64,000 nucleotides of DNA from Bombus terrestris (GCF_910591885.1 NC_063277.1:5704001-5768000); one strand, 5' to 3'. Shown: positions 31,367 through 40,939, counted from the stretch's first letter. The notes: generated by a model not told the origin, from the sequence alone. Numbers and translations: made by a program.

Positions 31367-34300
31367 TTATGACGTCATACTATATAACGTTACACGTTGT
31401 ATGGTAATAGTATATGACGTTATACGTTATAACGTCATACTCTATAACGTTACACGTTGTATAGTAGTGTTATATAACGTTATACGTTATAACGTAATAC
31501 TATATAACGCTATACGTTATAACGTAATACTATATAACGTTACCCGTTGTATGGTAATAGTACATAACGATATACGTTATATCGTAATGCTATATAACGT
31601 TACCCGTTGTATGGTAATAGTACATAACGTTAAACGTTATAACGTCATACTATATAACGTTACACGTTGTATAGTAGTGTTATATAACGTTATACGTTAT
31701 AACGTAATACTATATAACGCTATACGTTATAACGTAATACTATATAACGATACACGTTATATCGTAATAGTATATAACGTTATACGTTATAACGTAATAC
31801 TACATAACGTTAAACGATATAGCGTCATACTATATAACGTTACACGTTGTATGGTAATAGTATATGACGTTATACGTTATTACGTAATACTATATAACGT
31901 TATACGTTATAACGTAACACTACAGATCGTTAAACGTTATAACGTAATACTATATAACGTTACACGTTGTATCGTAATAGTATATGACGTTATACGTTAT
32001 AACGTAATACTATATAACGTCATACGTTATTACGTAGTACCATATAACGTTATATGTTTTATCGTAATACTACATAACCTTAAACGTTATAACGTCATAC
32101 CATTAACGTTACACGCTGTATGGTATTAGTATATGATGTTATACGTTACAACGTAATACTATTTATCGTTATACGTTACAACGTAATACTATTTATCGTT
32201 ATACGTTATAACGTAAAACTACATAACGGTAAACGTTATAACGTTATACTATATAACGGTACACGTAGTATGGTAATAGTATATGACGTTATACGTTATA
32301 ACGTAATACTATATAACGTCATACGTTACAACGTAATACTATATTACGTTACACGTTGTATGGTAATACTATATAACGTCATGCGTTACAACGTAATACT
32401 ATATATCGTTACACGTTACATCGTAATAGTATATTACGTTACACGTTGTATGGTAATACTATATAACGTCATGCGTTACATCGTAATACTATATAACGTT
32501 ACACGTTGTATGGTAATAGTATATAACGTTATACGTTGTATGGTAATAGTATATAACGTTATACGTTACAACGTAATACTATATAACGTTACACGTTATA
32601 TCGTAATAGTATATAACGTTATACGTTATAACCTAATACTACAGAACGTTAAACGTTAAAACGTAATACTATACAACGTTACACGTTGTATGGTAACAGT
32701 ATATGACGTTATACGTTATAACGTAATACTATATAACGTCATACGTTACATGGCAATACTATATAACGTTACACGTTGTATGGTAATAGTATATAACGTT
32801 ATACGTTGTATGGTAATACTATATAACGTCATGCGTTACAACGTAATACTATATAACGTTACACGTTGTATGGTAATAGTATATAACGTTATACGTTATA
32901 ACGTAATACTATTTAACGTTATACGTTATAACGTAATACTATATAATGTTACACGTTTTATCGTAATAGTATATAACGTTATACGTTATAACGTAATACT
33001 ATATAACGATACACGTTATATCGTAATAGTATATAACGTTATACGTTATAACGTAATACTACATAACGTTAAACGATATAGCGTCATACTATATAACGTT
33101 ACACGTTGTATGGTAATAGTATATGACGTTATACGTTACAACGTAATACTATTTAACGTTATACGTTATAACGTAATACTATATAACGTTAAACGTTATG
33201 ACGTCATACTATATAACGTTACACGTTGTATAGTAGTGTTATATAACGTTATACGTTATAACGTAATACTATATAACGCTATACGTTATAACGTAATACT
33301 ATATAACGATACACGTTATATCGTAATAGTATATAACGTTATACGTTATAACCTAATACTACAGAACGTTAAACGTTATAGCGTAATACTATACAACGTT
33401 ACACGTTGTATGGTAATAGTATATGACGATATACGTTATAACGTAATACTATATAACGTTACACGTTGTATGGTAATAGTATATGACGTTATACGTTATA
33501 ACGTAATACTATATAACGATACACGTTATATCGTAATAGTATATAACGTTATACGTTATAACGTAATACTACATAACGTTAAACGATATAGCGTCATACT
33601 ATATAACGTTACACGTTGTATGGTAATAGTATATGACGTTATACGTTACAACGTAATACTATTTAACGTTATACGTTATAACGTAATACTATATAACGTT
33701 AAACGTTATGACGTCATACTATATAACGTTACACGTTGTATGGTAATAGTATATGACGTTATACGTTATAACGTAATACTATATAACGTTGCACATTATA
33801 TCGTAATACTATATAACGTTACCCGTTGTATGGTAATAGTACATAACGATATACGTTATATCGTAATGCTATATAACGTTACCCGTTGTATGGTAATAGT
33901 ACATAACGTTAAACGTTATAACGTCATACTATATAACGTTACACGTTGTATAGTAGTGTTATATAACGTTATACGTTATAACGTAATACTATATAACGCT
34001 ATACGTTATAACGTAATACTATATAACGTTACCCGTTGTATGGTAATAGTACATAACGTTACCCGTTGTATGGTAATAGTACATAACGTTAAACGTTATA
34101 ACGTCATACTATATAACGTTACACGTTGTATAGTAATGTTATATAACGTTATACGTTATAACATAATACTATATAACGCTATACGTTATAACGTAATACT
34201 ATATAACGATACACGTTATATCGTAATAGTATATAACGTTATACGTTATAACGTAATACTACATAACGTCAAACGATATAGCGTCATACTATATAACGTT

Positions 34301-34377
34301 ACACGTTGTATGGTAATAGTATATGACGTTATACGTTACAGCGTAATACTATTTAACGTTATACGTTATAACGTAAT

Positions 34378-34382
34378 ACTAT
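34378..34382. other. Target-site duplication ACTAT, provirus copy 1, left
   Basis: The five bases ACTAT precede the LTR terminus TGTATTTT and belong to the satellite motif TAATACTATATAACG. The same five bases follow the other LTR at 41734-41738. A five-base duplication is typical of BEL/Pao elements. Confidence 0.93.
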
Positions 34383-35158
34383 TGTATTTTCGAGCTATCG
34401 CGGGGAGGCGCGGTCGTTAGAATACGCGCCAACGGGAGTCGTAAATTCCCGTTACGATTAAAATGATCGACACCACGAATAGTTCGATCCCCGTATTTCG
34501 ATTAAGATAATAGGGGTGATTCAGGTATGATAACACTGTGACTCACAGAGTTAAAATTTATATTTCTAACACTTAGTATACACGATTAAATAGATATAAA
34601 TAATTAACAACTTATCGCACGAAACTAATAAGATGTGTACAATATAGAGCAAGGCTCTTACAATTGAATTTAGTCTATTAGTGGACGTAGCACTGTAGGA
34701 TACTTAGTAGAATAAGTGAATGTTCGACAATGTCGCGGACTGACTTGGTTTACGTTCCGTTGGCGTTATATTTAGAGTTAGAAGTTAGGCGTTAGATTTT
34801 TTACTCAATGCTTTACGATATTTATATAGGCTCGTCTGACCTCTCGATGTGTAACGTTCGACTCGTCACAAGGAACTGATCGACTTTGGATGATTTCTTT
34901 GTCTCATCTTTAAGACGACCCCCACCATCCTTAGATCACGCCACCGTTCGCGCCTATGATCACGTATGTCCGCTCTTGCGTGGAAAACGTAACGGACCAA
35001 ATTCGACGTTTCGAGAACTCGCTGCTTGGCAACAGCTATGCGCTCGTCGATACATTGTATATGATCCGGCGGTCAGATAAGACGATCTGACTGAGACATT
35101 GTAGGGCCGCGAGTGACGGTTAGAAAATACAGCCTGTGTTAAGCCTCGTGGCGTAACA
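34383..35158 (-). repeat. 3' LTR of BEL/Pao copy 1
   Basis: 776-bp terminal repeat, canonical TG...CA on either strand. It is on the pol-terminal side and therefore the 3' LTR. It pairs with 40958-41733. Sites that distinguish it from the 5' LTR include CGATTAAG versus CGAATAAG, CCGTTGGCG versus CCGTGGGCG and CATTGTAGG versus CATTGCAGG. Short open stretches inside it (for example 34886-35080) show no recognisable protein. Confidence 0.95.
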
Positions 35159-35168
35159 TCCTCCCCCC
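35159..35168 (-). other. Polypurine tract, copy 1
   Basis: On the element's strand this reads GGGGGGAGGA and directly abuts the 3' LTR start TGTTAC. This is the expected site for plus-strand DNA priming during reverse transcription. Confidence 0.88.
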
Positions 35169-35204
35169 GTTGAGAGGGTACCGATCAAATGATATGGTGT
35201 GGAG

Positions 35205-37511
35205 TCAGTTGCGTCGCTGGCGAATCTCCTTGGCTCCGTGTGGGTGGTCGGACTCGTCTGGATCTGGGTGAATGGGTAAGGGGACCAGTCTTTTGACGCC
35301 ACGATCCAGGGTAGTTGTTGCCGTCTGCACGGTGGCGGTCCGTATGATTCCGTCGACTCCTGGATGGACCTTGATCACGCGGCCCAAAGGCCATTGCATG
35401 GATGGTACGTTATCCTCCCTGAGAACTACTACGGTGCCTTCTCGGATATCATGTTTGCCCTTATCCCATTTATTGCGGCGGGTTAGCTCGTTGAGGTACT
35501 CTCGATGCCATCTGCTCCAGAACTGCTGTTTGATCTGGTGGATGCGCTGCCAACTTGATAGCTGCCCTGATGGAACTGTCCTGAAATCACGCTCCCGTAA
35601 ATTCGTGAGTGTGTCACCGATTAGAAAATGACCGGGAGTGAGGACAGGGGGATCTTTCGGATCGGATGATATGGGAGTCAGTGGGCGTGAATTAAGGATG
35701 GCTTCAATTTCAACCACAAGAGTATGAAGGTGCTCAAAGGTCAAGAGTTCCGTGCCGACGACGCGGATGAGATGGCGCTTGAAGGATTTCACCGCGGCTT
35801 CCCATAAACCGCCAAAGTGTGGTGAGTTTGGAGGGTTGAAACGCCATTGGATCTGTCGGTCGGCGAGAAAAGTCTGTACCCTCTCCTTGTGGTCGTCAGA
35901 CTGCAATAGGGTCCGGAGTTCTTGCAGCTCCCGGTTGGCCCCGACGAAATTGGTGCCATTGTCGGTAAGGATGGTTGCGCAATGTCCTCGCCGCGAAATG
36001 AATCGACGTAAGGCGGCTAGGAAAGCGTCGGTGGTTAGGTCGCTGACTAGCTCTATGTGGACCGCCTTGGTTGCTAGACAAACGAATATGGCAGCGTATA
36101 TTTTTATTTTACGTCGGTTGCGATCCCTCCTCTCCTTGATGTAGAATGGGCCGCAGTAGTCGATTCCGACGTTCGTAAACGGACGCGATTCGGTAATGCG
36201 CGCCTCTGGCAAATCACCCATCAAATATTCCACTGGCGGCGGGTTGGCTCTGCAGCAGCGGACGCACCTTTTAATGGTACGCCACACTTGGCTACGACCG
36301 TCGATCGGCCAATAGCGCAATCTTACCGCGTACAGGGTAGCTTGTGTCCCGGTGTGGTGGTTTTTCCGATGCTCCTGGTCTATGATGAGCTCTGTAATAG
36401 ATGCTTTGGGCAATATAATGGGGTGTTTTTGATTGAATGGTATAGAAGAGCTGGTTAGTCGTCCTCCGACTCGTAATATCCCATCTTCGTCGAGGAAGGG
36501 ATTTAATGGCTGTAGTTTTCCTCCAACGTCCCTGCTTCGATCTTTCTGTAGTGTCCGAATTTCCGTCGCAAAATGACCGGATTGTATGATTTTGATCACC
36601 CTGTTGTGAGCCCTGGTTAATTCGTCTGTTGTTAGATGGGCAGCTAGGTGTTGTTTATGTTTCCATCGAAGACACCAAGCGACGACTCTGATTAGTCTGG
36701 TCCAGGACGAGTATCGGTGGAGGAGGGGGTTATCGTTGTTATTCGTCGTTAGACAGATCGTTTTTTTCTGTTCCGGGATGTCCCCCGACGGTGTAAGGAT
36801 CCAGATCGGCCAGTTCTCCGGCTGCTGCTTGAGCCATTCGGGTCCGTGTTTCCAGATGTTTGGACGCAGGAATTCCTTGGGAGCCTGCCCTCGGGAGATC
36901 AGATCCGCTGGGTTGTCATCCGTAGACACATGCCGCCAATCGGCGATGTTGGTTTTCGCTTGGATCTCGGCCACGCGGTTCGCTACGAATGTTTTTAATG
37001 TATGTGGCGAGGACTTGATCCACTGGAGTACGATAGTCGAATCTGTCCAATAAACTATTCGAGAAACGTCTATAGTGAGGGAAGTCTTTACCATGGACAT
37101 TAGCGAGGTGAGGAGCAATGCTCCGCTTAATTCGAGTCTTGGGATTGTCAGGGATTTTAGCGGCGCGACCTTTGATCGCGCGGTGAGTAATTGGGTTTCG
37201 ATACGTCCATCCGAGCTGCGACTGCGCAGATATATACATGCCCCGTATGCCTTTTCACTGGCGTCGCAAAAACCGTGTAGTTCTATCTGAGTAGCTGCCT
37301 TGACCACCATTTTGCGAGGAAATCGAGTATCACTAAGCAAGGGTAGTTGGGTATAGTATCGGTCCCATTCTGTATGCAACTCGGATGGCAAGGATTCATC
37401 CCAGTCTAGTTTTAATGCCCAGACGCGTTGAAGCAATATTTTGGCTCTGACAATCACTGGCGCGAGCAATCCTAGTGGATCATAAATTCGGGCTATCACC
37501 GAACTTATTGA
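35205..37511 (-). CDS. pol: BEL/Pao pol, RNase H-integrase part (downstream of an in-frame TGA)
   Basis: Open frame of 768 codons, the continuation of the protease-RT frame after the TGA at 37514-37512. Residues are counted from the GTG at 37499, a point in the frame and not a proposed start. The N-terminal part has the Pao-type block IYDPLGLLAP (5-14) and an RNase H domain with acidic residues D79 (FCDAS), E123 (RLELS), D153 (WTDST) and D199 (NPADLISRG). The integrase has a zinc-binding region with H377/H382 and C412-x2-C415, then a D447 (GIDYCGPF), D513 (TDNGTNF), E567 (GLWEAAVK) catalytic triad, and a C-terminal region from about 655 to 745 resembling the DUF5641 module of Pao integrases. 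In an intact element this would be the end of a Gag-Pol polyprotein, degrading the RNA template and inserting the cDNA. Here it has no start of its own and probably is not made unless the upstream TGA is read through. Confidence 0.93.
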   Translation of the reverse strand, partial: SISSVIARIYDPLGLLAPVIVRAKILLQRVWALKLDWDESLPSELHTEWDRYYTQLPLLSDTRFPRKMVVKAATQIELHGFCDASEKAYGACIYLRSRSSDGRIETQLLTARSKVAPLKSLTIPRLELSGALLLTSLMSMVKTSLTIDVSRIVYWTDSTIVLQWIKSSPHTLKTFVANRVAEIQAKTNIADWRHVSTDDNPADLISRGQAPKEFLRPNIWKHGPEWLKQQPENWPIWILTPSGDIPEQKKTICLTTNNNDNPLLHRYSSWTRLIRVVAWCLRWKHKQHLAAHLTTDELTRAHNRVIKIIQSGHFATEIRTLQKDRSRDVGGKLQPLNPFLDEDGILRVGGRLTSSSIPFNQKHPIILPKASITELIIDQEHRKNHHTGTQATLYAVRLRYWPIDGRSQVWRTIKRCVRCCRANPPPVEYLMGDLPEARITESRPFTNVGIDYCGPFYIKERRDRNRRKIKIYAAIFVCLATKAVHIELVSDLTTDAFLAALRRFISRRGHCATILTDNGTNFVGANRELQELRTLLQSDDHKERVQTFLADRQIQWRFNPPNSPHFGGLWEAAVKSFKRHLIRVVGTELLTFEHLHTLVVEIEAILNSRPLTPISSDPKDPPVLTPGHFLIGDTLTNLRERDFRTVPSGQLSSWQRIHQIKQQFWSRWHREYLNELTRRNKWDKGKHDIREGTVVVLREDNVPSMQWPLGRVIKVHPGVDGIIRTATVQTATTTLDRGVKRLVPLPIHPDPDESDHPHGAKEIRQRRN

Positions 37512-37514
37512 TCA
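37512..37514 (-). other. In-frame TGA breaking pol between RT and RNase H, copy 1
   Basis: The sequence around it reads GTC-ACA-AAG-TGA-TCA-ATA-AGT on the element strand, and the frame continues open on both sides. It lacks the CTAG context of the gag stop. Pol in this family is normally continuous here, so this probably makes the element non-autonomous. Confidence 0.85.
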
Positions 37515-39146
37515 CTTTGTGACACGGGTGATGGTCGCTGTGGGTGCAACTGAGTATAGTATTGTGTCATCCTGGGAATTCCAATAGATACCTAGAGTTT
37601 TCAATGTCTGTGACTCACCCAATTGTAGTGTTCGATTTGTATCTTTCTCGGATAGTCCACGCAGTATGTCCTTATCGTTAGATGCCCATTCACGGATGTT
37701 TAAGCCGCCCGATCTGAGAAGGTCCGTGAGTTCGTGTCGTACCGCTATTAACTCTTCCTTTGTATCGGCCCCGGTGAGGGCGTCGTCGACATAGAAATCA
37801 CGCTGTACAACCGATGACGCTCGCGGAAATCGATCTCCTTCGTCTTCTGCTAGTTGTTTCAGGCAGCGGAGTGCTAAATATGGGGCAGCTGATAGTCCGA
37901 AGGTCACGGTGTTGAGCTGATAAGTATCGATTTCCCCGTTGGAATTGCGCCATAGAATCAGCTGATATTTACGATCGTCTGGGCGTACGAGAATTTGTCG
38001 ATACATCTTCTCGATGTCACCCGTTAGGACATACTGGTGTGATCGGAATCTCAGCAGAATTTCAACCAGATCTTCTTGGAGTTTGGGTCCGGTATGCAGA
38101 GTGTCGTTGAGAGAAACTCCGGTGGTGCTGATTGCTGATCCATCGAACACTACCCGGAGTTTAGTGGTGTTGCTCGATTCCTTTATCACGCCGTGATGCG
38201 GCAAATAGTAACCATTATTTGAGGGCTGAGTGTGCGGAATCTTGGTCATATGACCTAAGTCTAAATATTCTTGGATCACCGTGTTGTATGCGGCTTCGAA
38301 TTGCTTATCGCGTTGGAACCGGCGAGAAAGAGCGGCGAGTCTACTCATTGCAACGGACTTTGATGTCCCAAGTGTGGGAAGCTTCTCGTTGAAGGGCAGG
38401 GCGACGATATATCGCCCTTCCTTGTTGCGTCGGACATGGTTACGGAAATGTTCTTCGCACTGTAATTCCGATTCTGATAAATGTGTAGTGGATGGTCCCT
38501 CGTCGATTTCCCAGAATCGCGAGAGATCCGTTTGTAGATCGGCTGTGGTAATGTGAAACGAATGTGTGCCCGATTGCGTGGATGGGCTCCCCCCGATAAC
38601 CCAACCGAAGCGAGTTTTTTGCAAACATAACTCAGTATCGATGGATTGTGGTATTTTAATCTGCCCGACACATAATGAGGCTAACGTTGGTCCCGAGCTT
38701 AGTAATATTTCGATAGGGCTTGGTATGTGAAATGTTGGATCGGCTAATTTTAGATTTTTGGGTATCTGGAGAGCGGACCGATCGATTGGATGGTCTGGGA
38801 CTGCCGATGATATTGTTGGGATTACTAAAAACGTTGCTGTGCGTTCATATTTGCCATCCGTAGAAACAATGGTGGTCGTTAGTTGGCTCCTTGCGATAGT
38901 GGTTAAGTCGTCGAGGGCTCCGATTGGGACCGAACATCTCTTTCGTTTTATACCGAGGGAGTTTGCGAATTTCTCAGTCATGAAATTCATACTAGAGCCA
39001 GTATCTAGCAGTGCTCTGGCTCGAATTGGAGATGCCCTCTTGTCTAGCACATCGATCTGTGTTGTGACCAGCAGATCATGATGCGGCGTAACGTCTAGAG
39101 ATATATGTGTCGTTTCGGTCCCTTCCTTTGCGGCCCGTTTGTCTAG
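37512..39146 (-). CDS. pol: BEL/Pao pol, protease and reverse transcriptase part
   Basis: Open frame of 544 codons that begins immediately after the gag TGA in the same frame and ends at another TGA (37514-37512). Residues are counted from the GTG at 39050, where no real start is implied; about 32 further residues are open upstream. The aspartic protease signature LLDTGSS has its catalytic Asp at 16. The reverse transcriptase has the first catalytic Asp at 345 (LTGDIEKMY) and the YVDD box at 420-423 (FYVDDALTG), with the BEL/Pao-typical stretch TFGLSAAPYLALRCL just before it. The terminating TGA falls inside the normally continuous link between RT and RNase H, followed by TCA, so I read it as an inactivating nonsense change; a CpG transition could explain it. 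Expression would depend on passing the gag stop. The region is identical in copy 2 as far as I could compare. Confidence 0.93.
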   Translation of the reverse strand, partial: LDKRAAKEGTETTHISLDVTPHHDLLVTTQIDVLDKRASPIRARALLDTGSSMNFMTEKFANSLGIKRKRCSVPIGALDDLTTIARSQLTTTIVSTDGKYERTATFLVIPTISSAVPDHPIDRSALQIPKNLKLADPTFHIPSPIEILLSSGPTLASLCVGQIKIPQSIDTELCLQKTRFGWVIGGSPSTQSGTHSFHITTADLQTDLSRFWEIDEGPSTTHLSESELQCEEHFRNHVRRNKEGRYIVALPFNEKLPTLGTSKSVAMSRLAALSRRFQRDKQFEAAYNTVIQEYLDLGHMTKIPHTQPSNNGYYLPHHGVIKESSNTTKLRVVFDGSAISTTGVSLNDTLHTGPKLQEDLVEILLRFRSHQYVLTGDIEKMYRQILVRPDDRKYQLILWRNSNGEIDTYQLNTVTFGLSAAPYLALRCLKQLAEDEGDRFPRASSVVQRDFYVDDALTGADTKEELIAVRHELTDLLRSGGLNIREWASNDKDILRGLSEKDTNRTLQLGESQTLKTLGIYWNSQDDTILYSVAPTATITRVTK

Positions 39147-39149
39147 TCA
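39143..39149 (-). promoter_or_regulatory. Candidate stop-codon readthrough signal TGACTAG at the gag/pol boundary, copy 1
   Basis: The gag frame ends AAC-TGA-CTA-GAC and the same frame stays open through protease and RT. UGA followed by CUAG is an established readthrough-promoting context in animal mRNAs, and UGA-CUA is used by some RNA viruses. The position, between the nucleocapsid-like tail and protease, is where other retroelements place a recoding site. BEL/Pao elements usually encode one continuous Gag-Pol, so this could equally be a chance nonsense mutation. Confidence 0.5.
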
Positions 39150-40715
39150 GTTTTGACCTGGGTGGGTTTTGGACGCGGATTCTGGGACATTACCCTTGGT
39201 CTGTGGTGCGCGTGACTCATACGAAGTGTGAGCTTTCGTATCGTTTGGGGCCGAAGGTGTAGGGTTATTTGAATGTTTGGCGGGTCGTCTCGAATGGTGG
39301 ACCGAACGCGGCTTCGATGATCCGGATGGCGATTGTCCATGAGAGGATCGTTTGTACGATGAACGACCTCCCGACGATCGACCGCTTGATGAACGACTGT
39401 CTGACCACGACCGACCGCTCGATGAACGATTGCCCGACGCCCGACCGTTCGATGAACAACTATCCGACGACTGAATGCTTGGCGACCGACCCTTTGACGA
39501 CCGACCGCAGGACGACCGAGGATTTTCTTGTATTTGTTCTCGATGTAGGTACGTATGATGTCGTCGCCCGCAGATATGACACGAACGCGCGGTGCACTGT
39601 GTTATCGAATGTCCGTTGCCTAGACAGTTTGTACACAGCGATGCCATTTTTACGAGTTGAAGACGTTCTATGGTTGATTTGGCTTTGAAAACCTTACAGT
39701 CTCTGAGTTTGTGGGGTCCGTCGCAGGTCGGACACACCAGCGCCCTGCTGGTTGTGGCATAGGTTCGTCCACGTGGTAGGTTATATCGGCGACGAGGAGG
39801 TTTGGGGGGTGACTCCTTTGTTTTCGTTACTTTAGAGAGGAGCTGATTCCCGTTGGCTCGTGTTTTTAGGAATTCCATCAGCTGATGGTAGGAAGGTACT
39901 TCCTGATTTGGCAACGTACGTTGCCATTTACGCATACTGGACGCAGGCAATTTTGACGCGATCAACTCGATCAGTACTACATCTGAAGTTACCGACTGTC
40001 CTAATCTTTCGAGCGCTTTGAGATTTACGCTGATGGTTTCCATCAAATCCTCAATGGCTTCAGGAGTTTCCTTTTCTATTTCGGGATAACCGCGCATCAA
40101 TTCCCAATGGCGCATACAGATCCGGAGGGGGCAATTGAATTTCTCCTTCAATGTGTTAAGCGCGATGGGGTAGTTGGCATCTGTGGGTTCCAATGATTGG
40201 ATGCTCCGTGCGGCCCGTCCAGTGATAGCTGCGCGTAGATATTGAAATTTCTGGACATTTGTTAAATTTTCATTGCGATCTACCGTGGATGAGAACGTGT
40301 CATAAAAATAGGTCCAGTTCTCGAGGGCACCGTCGAACTGAGGAGCGCGGACCTCTGGTAGGGTGAGTGATGTCGGCTCGGGCTTCACGCCTGAATCGCG
40401 CGTTTTAGTTGGCGAGGGGTTTGGTGCGGGTATTTTATCAAGGAGACCTGTGAACCGTACGTCAATCTCCAGCTTCTCTTGATACAACGCGGCGGCCCGA
40501 CCGACTTCCCCTTCATCTAACCCTTCTAACTCGTCTTGAACCGCGACTAACTTCTTCCAGATGTCGTCGAACGCTTGACGGCAAGATACTAAGTAACCGT
40601 TGTTTACTTGACCAGACTCTTCGTATTCATCGAGTTGGCGTTTCGTGATTGTAAAGCGGTTGGCGAGGCCGCTGCGTCTCCGCCTCAATGTGCTGATCGA
40701 GTCAGGTTGAGCCAT
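39147..40715 (-). CDS. gag: BEL/Pao Gag polyprotein
   Basis: A 522-residue protein starting at ATG 40715, chosen because it is the first ATG in the frame and has a favourable context (CAAACATGG); the open frame extends a further 13 codons upstream without an ATG. Residues of about 118-285 resemble the DUF1759 capsid-type region of Pao elements (APQFDGALENWTYFYDTF near the start). Three zinc knuckles follow: CPTCDGPHKLRDC (328-340, C-x2-C-x3-H-x4-C), CTNCLGNGHSITQC (361-374, C-x2-C-x4-H-x4-C) and CHICGRRHHTYLH (379-391, C-x2-C-x3-H-x4-H), an RNA-binding nucleocapsid-like array typical of the group. The tail (401-471) is a Ser/Gly/Arg-rich low-complexity segment. The protein should form the particle that packages element RNA in the cytoplasm. 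The frame ends at TGA in a CTAG context with pol directly following in frame. Confidence 0.93.
   Translation of the reverse strand: MAQPDSISTLRRRRSGLANRFTITKRQLDEYEESGQVNNGYLVSCRQAFDDIWKKLVAVQDELEGLDEGEVGRAAALYQEKLEIDVRFTGLLDKIPAPNPSPTKTRDSGVKPEPTSLTLPEVRAPQFDGALENWTYFYDTFSSTVDRNENLTNVQKFQYLRAAITGRAARSIQSLEPTDANYPIALNTLKEKFNCPLRICMRHWELMRGYPEIEKETPEAIEDLMETISVNLKALERLGQSVTSDVVLIELIASKLPASSMRKWQRTLPNQEVPSYHQLMEFLKTRANGNQLLSKVTKTKESPPKPPRRRYNLPRGRTYATTSRALVCPTCDGPHKLRDCKVFKAKSTIERLQLVKMASLCTNCLGNGHSITQCTARSCHICGRRHHTYLHREQIQENPRSSCGRSSKGRSPSIQSSDSCSSNGRASGNRSSSGRSWSDSRSSSGRSSGGRSSYKRSSHGQSPSGSSKPRSVHHSRRPAKHSNNPTPSAPNDTKAHTSYESRAPQTKGNVPESASKTHPGQN
39303..39515 (-). repeat. Ser/Gly/Arg-rich coding minisatellite in gag tail, copy 1
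   Basis: The + strand shows repeated short motifs such as GATGAACGA and CGACCGACCG, which encode degenerate SSGRS/SSNGR-type repeats on the element strand. The repeat makes shadow open frames on both strands. It probably grew by replication slippage; a basic tail after the zinc knuckles could aid RNA binding. Confidence 0.7.
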
Positions 40716-40939
40716 GTTTGGTGTTAATGGTAGGAACGATCTTACCTTGATCAAATGGGCGTTGATCTGAGAGTCGTTTTTTACTCGCTACAGTGTGGTG
40801 TGGTCTCGTGTAGATGCTGAACGAAGGAGGTGTTCCTCTCCGGTGGCGGCTCCTTTGGTCAGTTGACTAAGATGTTGGAGTGTGGATTTCACGTGACACT
40901 GTATAGTCACTGGTCAGTACACTTCTTTGGTGGCACGTG
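40716..40939 (-). other. 5' untranslated leader of BEL/Pao copy 1
   Basis: About 224 bp between the primer-binding site and the gag ATG, without a substantial open frame in the sense direction. It contains a small inverted repeat GTGAC...GTCAC (about 40894-40911). A packaging signal would be expected here but none can be recognised from sequence alone. Confidence 0.6.

Larger units (their letters stand above)
1..34382. repeat. 30-bp AT-rich satellite array, left block
   Basis: An uninterrupted tandem array starts before the window and ends at the provirus. The monomer is 30 bp: bases stay in register at 30- and 60-bp steps over many hundreds of bases, for example 721-1340. Each monomer carries the 12-bp palindrome ACGTTATAACGT or a variant and the motif TAATACTATATAACG. 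Recurring variants include ACACGTTGTATGGTAATAG, TACATAACGTTAAACG and ACTATTTAACG. Only the + strand frame reading in decapeptides (consensus near YNVIRYNVIL) is open; the other five frames meet stops within a monomer. I see no gene in this block. Rare 28-, 29- and 31-bp monomers reset the frame and serve as landmarks for the higher-order repeats. The sequence suggests a heterochromatic or centromere-type satellite, but nothing in it proves a location. Confidence 0.97.

Noticed and set aside
1..34382. CRISPR-like 30-bp direct repeats
   Set aside because: Repeats are contiguous with no unique spacers, there are no cas genes, and the context is eukaryotic.
1..34382. Telomeric repeat or CENP-B box
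   Set aside because: The monomer has no TTAGG-type unit and I saw no TTCG...CGGG box. A centromeric role remains possible but is not shown.
86..34420. Many long + strand open frames encoding decapeptide repeats (for example 2182-4287 and 8653-10758)
   Set aside because: They follow the 30-bp period. Only one frame lacks stops, much of the variation is amino-acid changing, start positions are arbitrary, and the last one (32690-34420) reads straight into the LTR. Treated as satellite, not genes.
34886..35080. 64-codon open frame inside the LTR
   Set aside because: It lies within the LTR, antisense to the element, and has no recognisable motif; no other evidence for coding.
35159..35204. An env gene after pol
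   Set aside because: Only about 46 bp, including the polypurine tract, separate the pol stop from the LTR, so there is no room for env.
35272..39688. Open frames on the + strand within the provirus (such as 35752-36144 and 39269-39688)
   Set aside because: They overlap the well-supported gag and pol frames antisense and show no recognisable domains. The one at 39269-39688 mirrors the Ser/Gly/Arg-rich repeat.
40713..40754. Gag start at the upstream end of the open frame (40754)
   Set aside because: That codon is TTG; the first ATG, with a good context, is at 40715.
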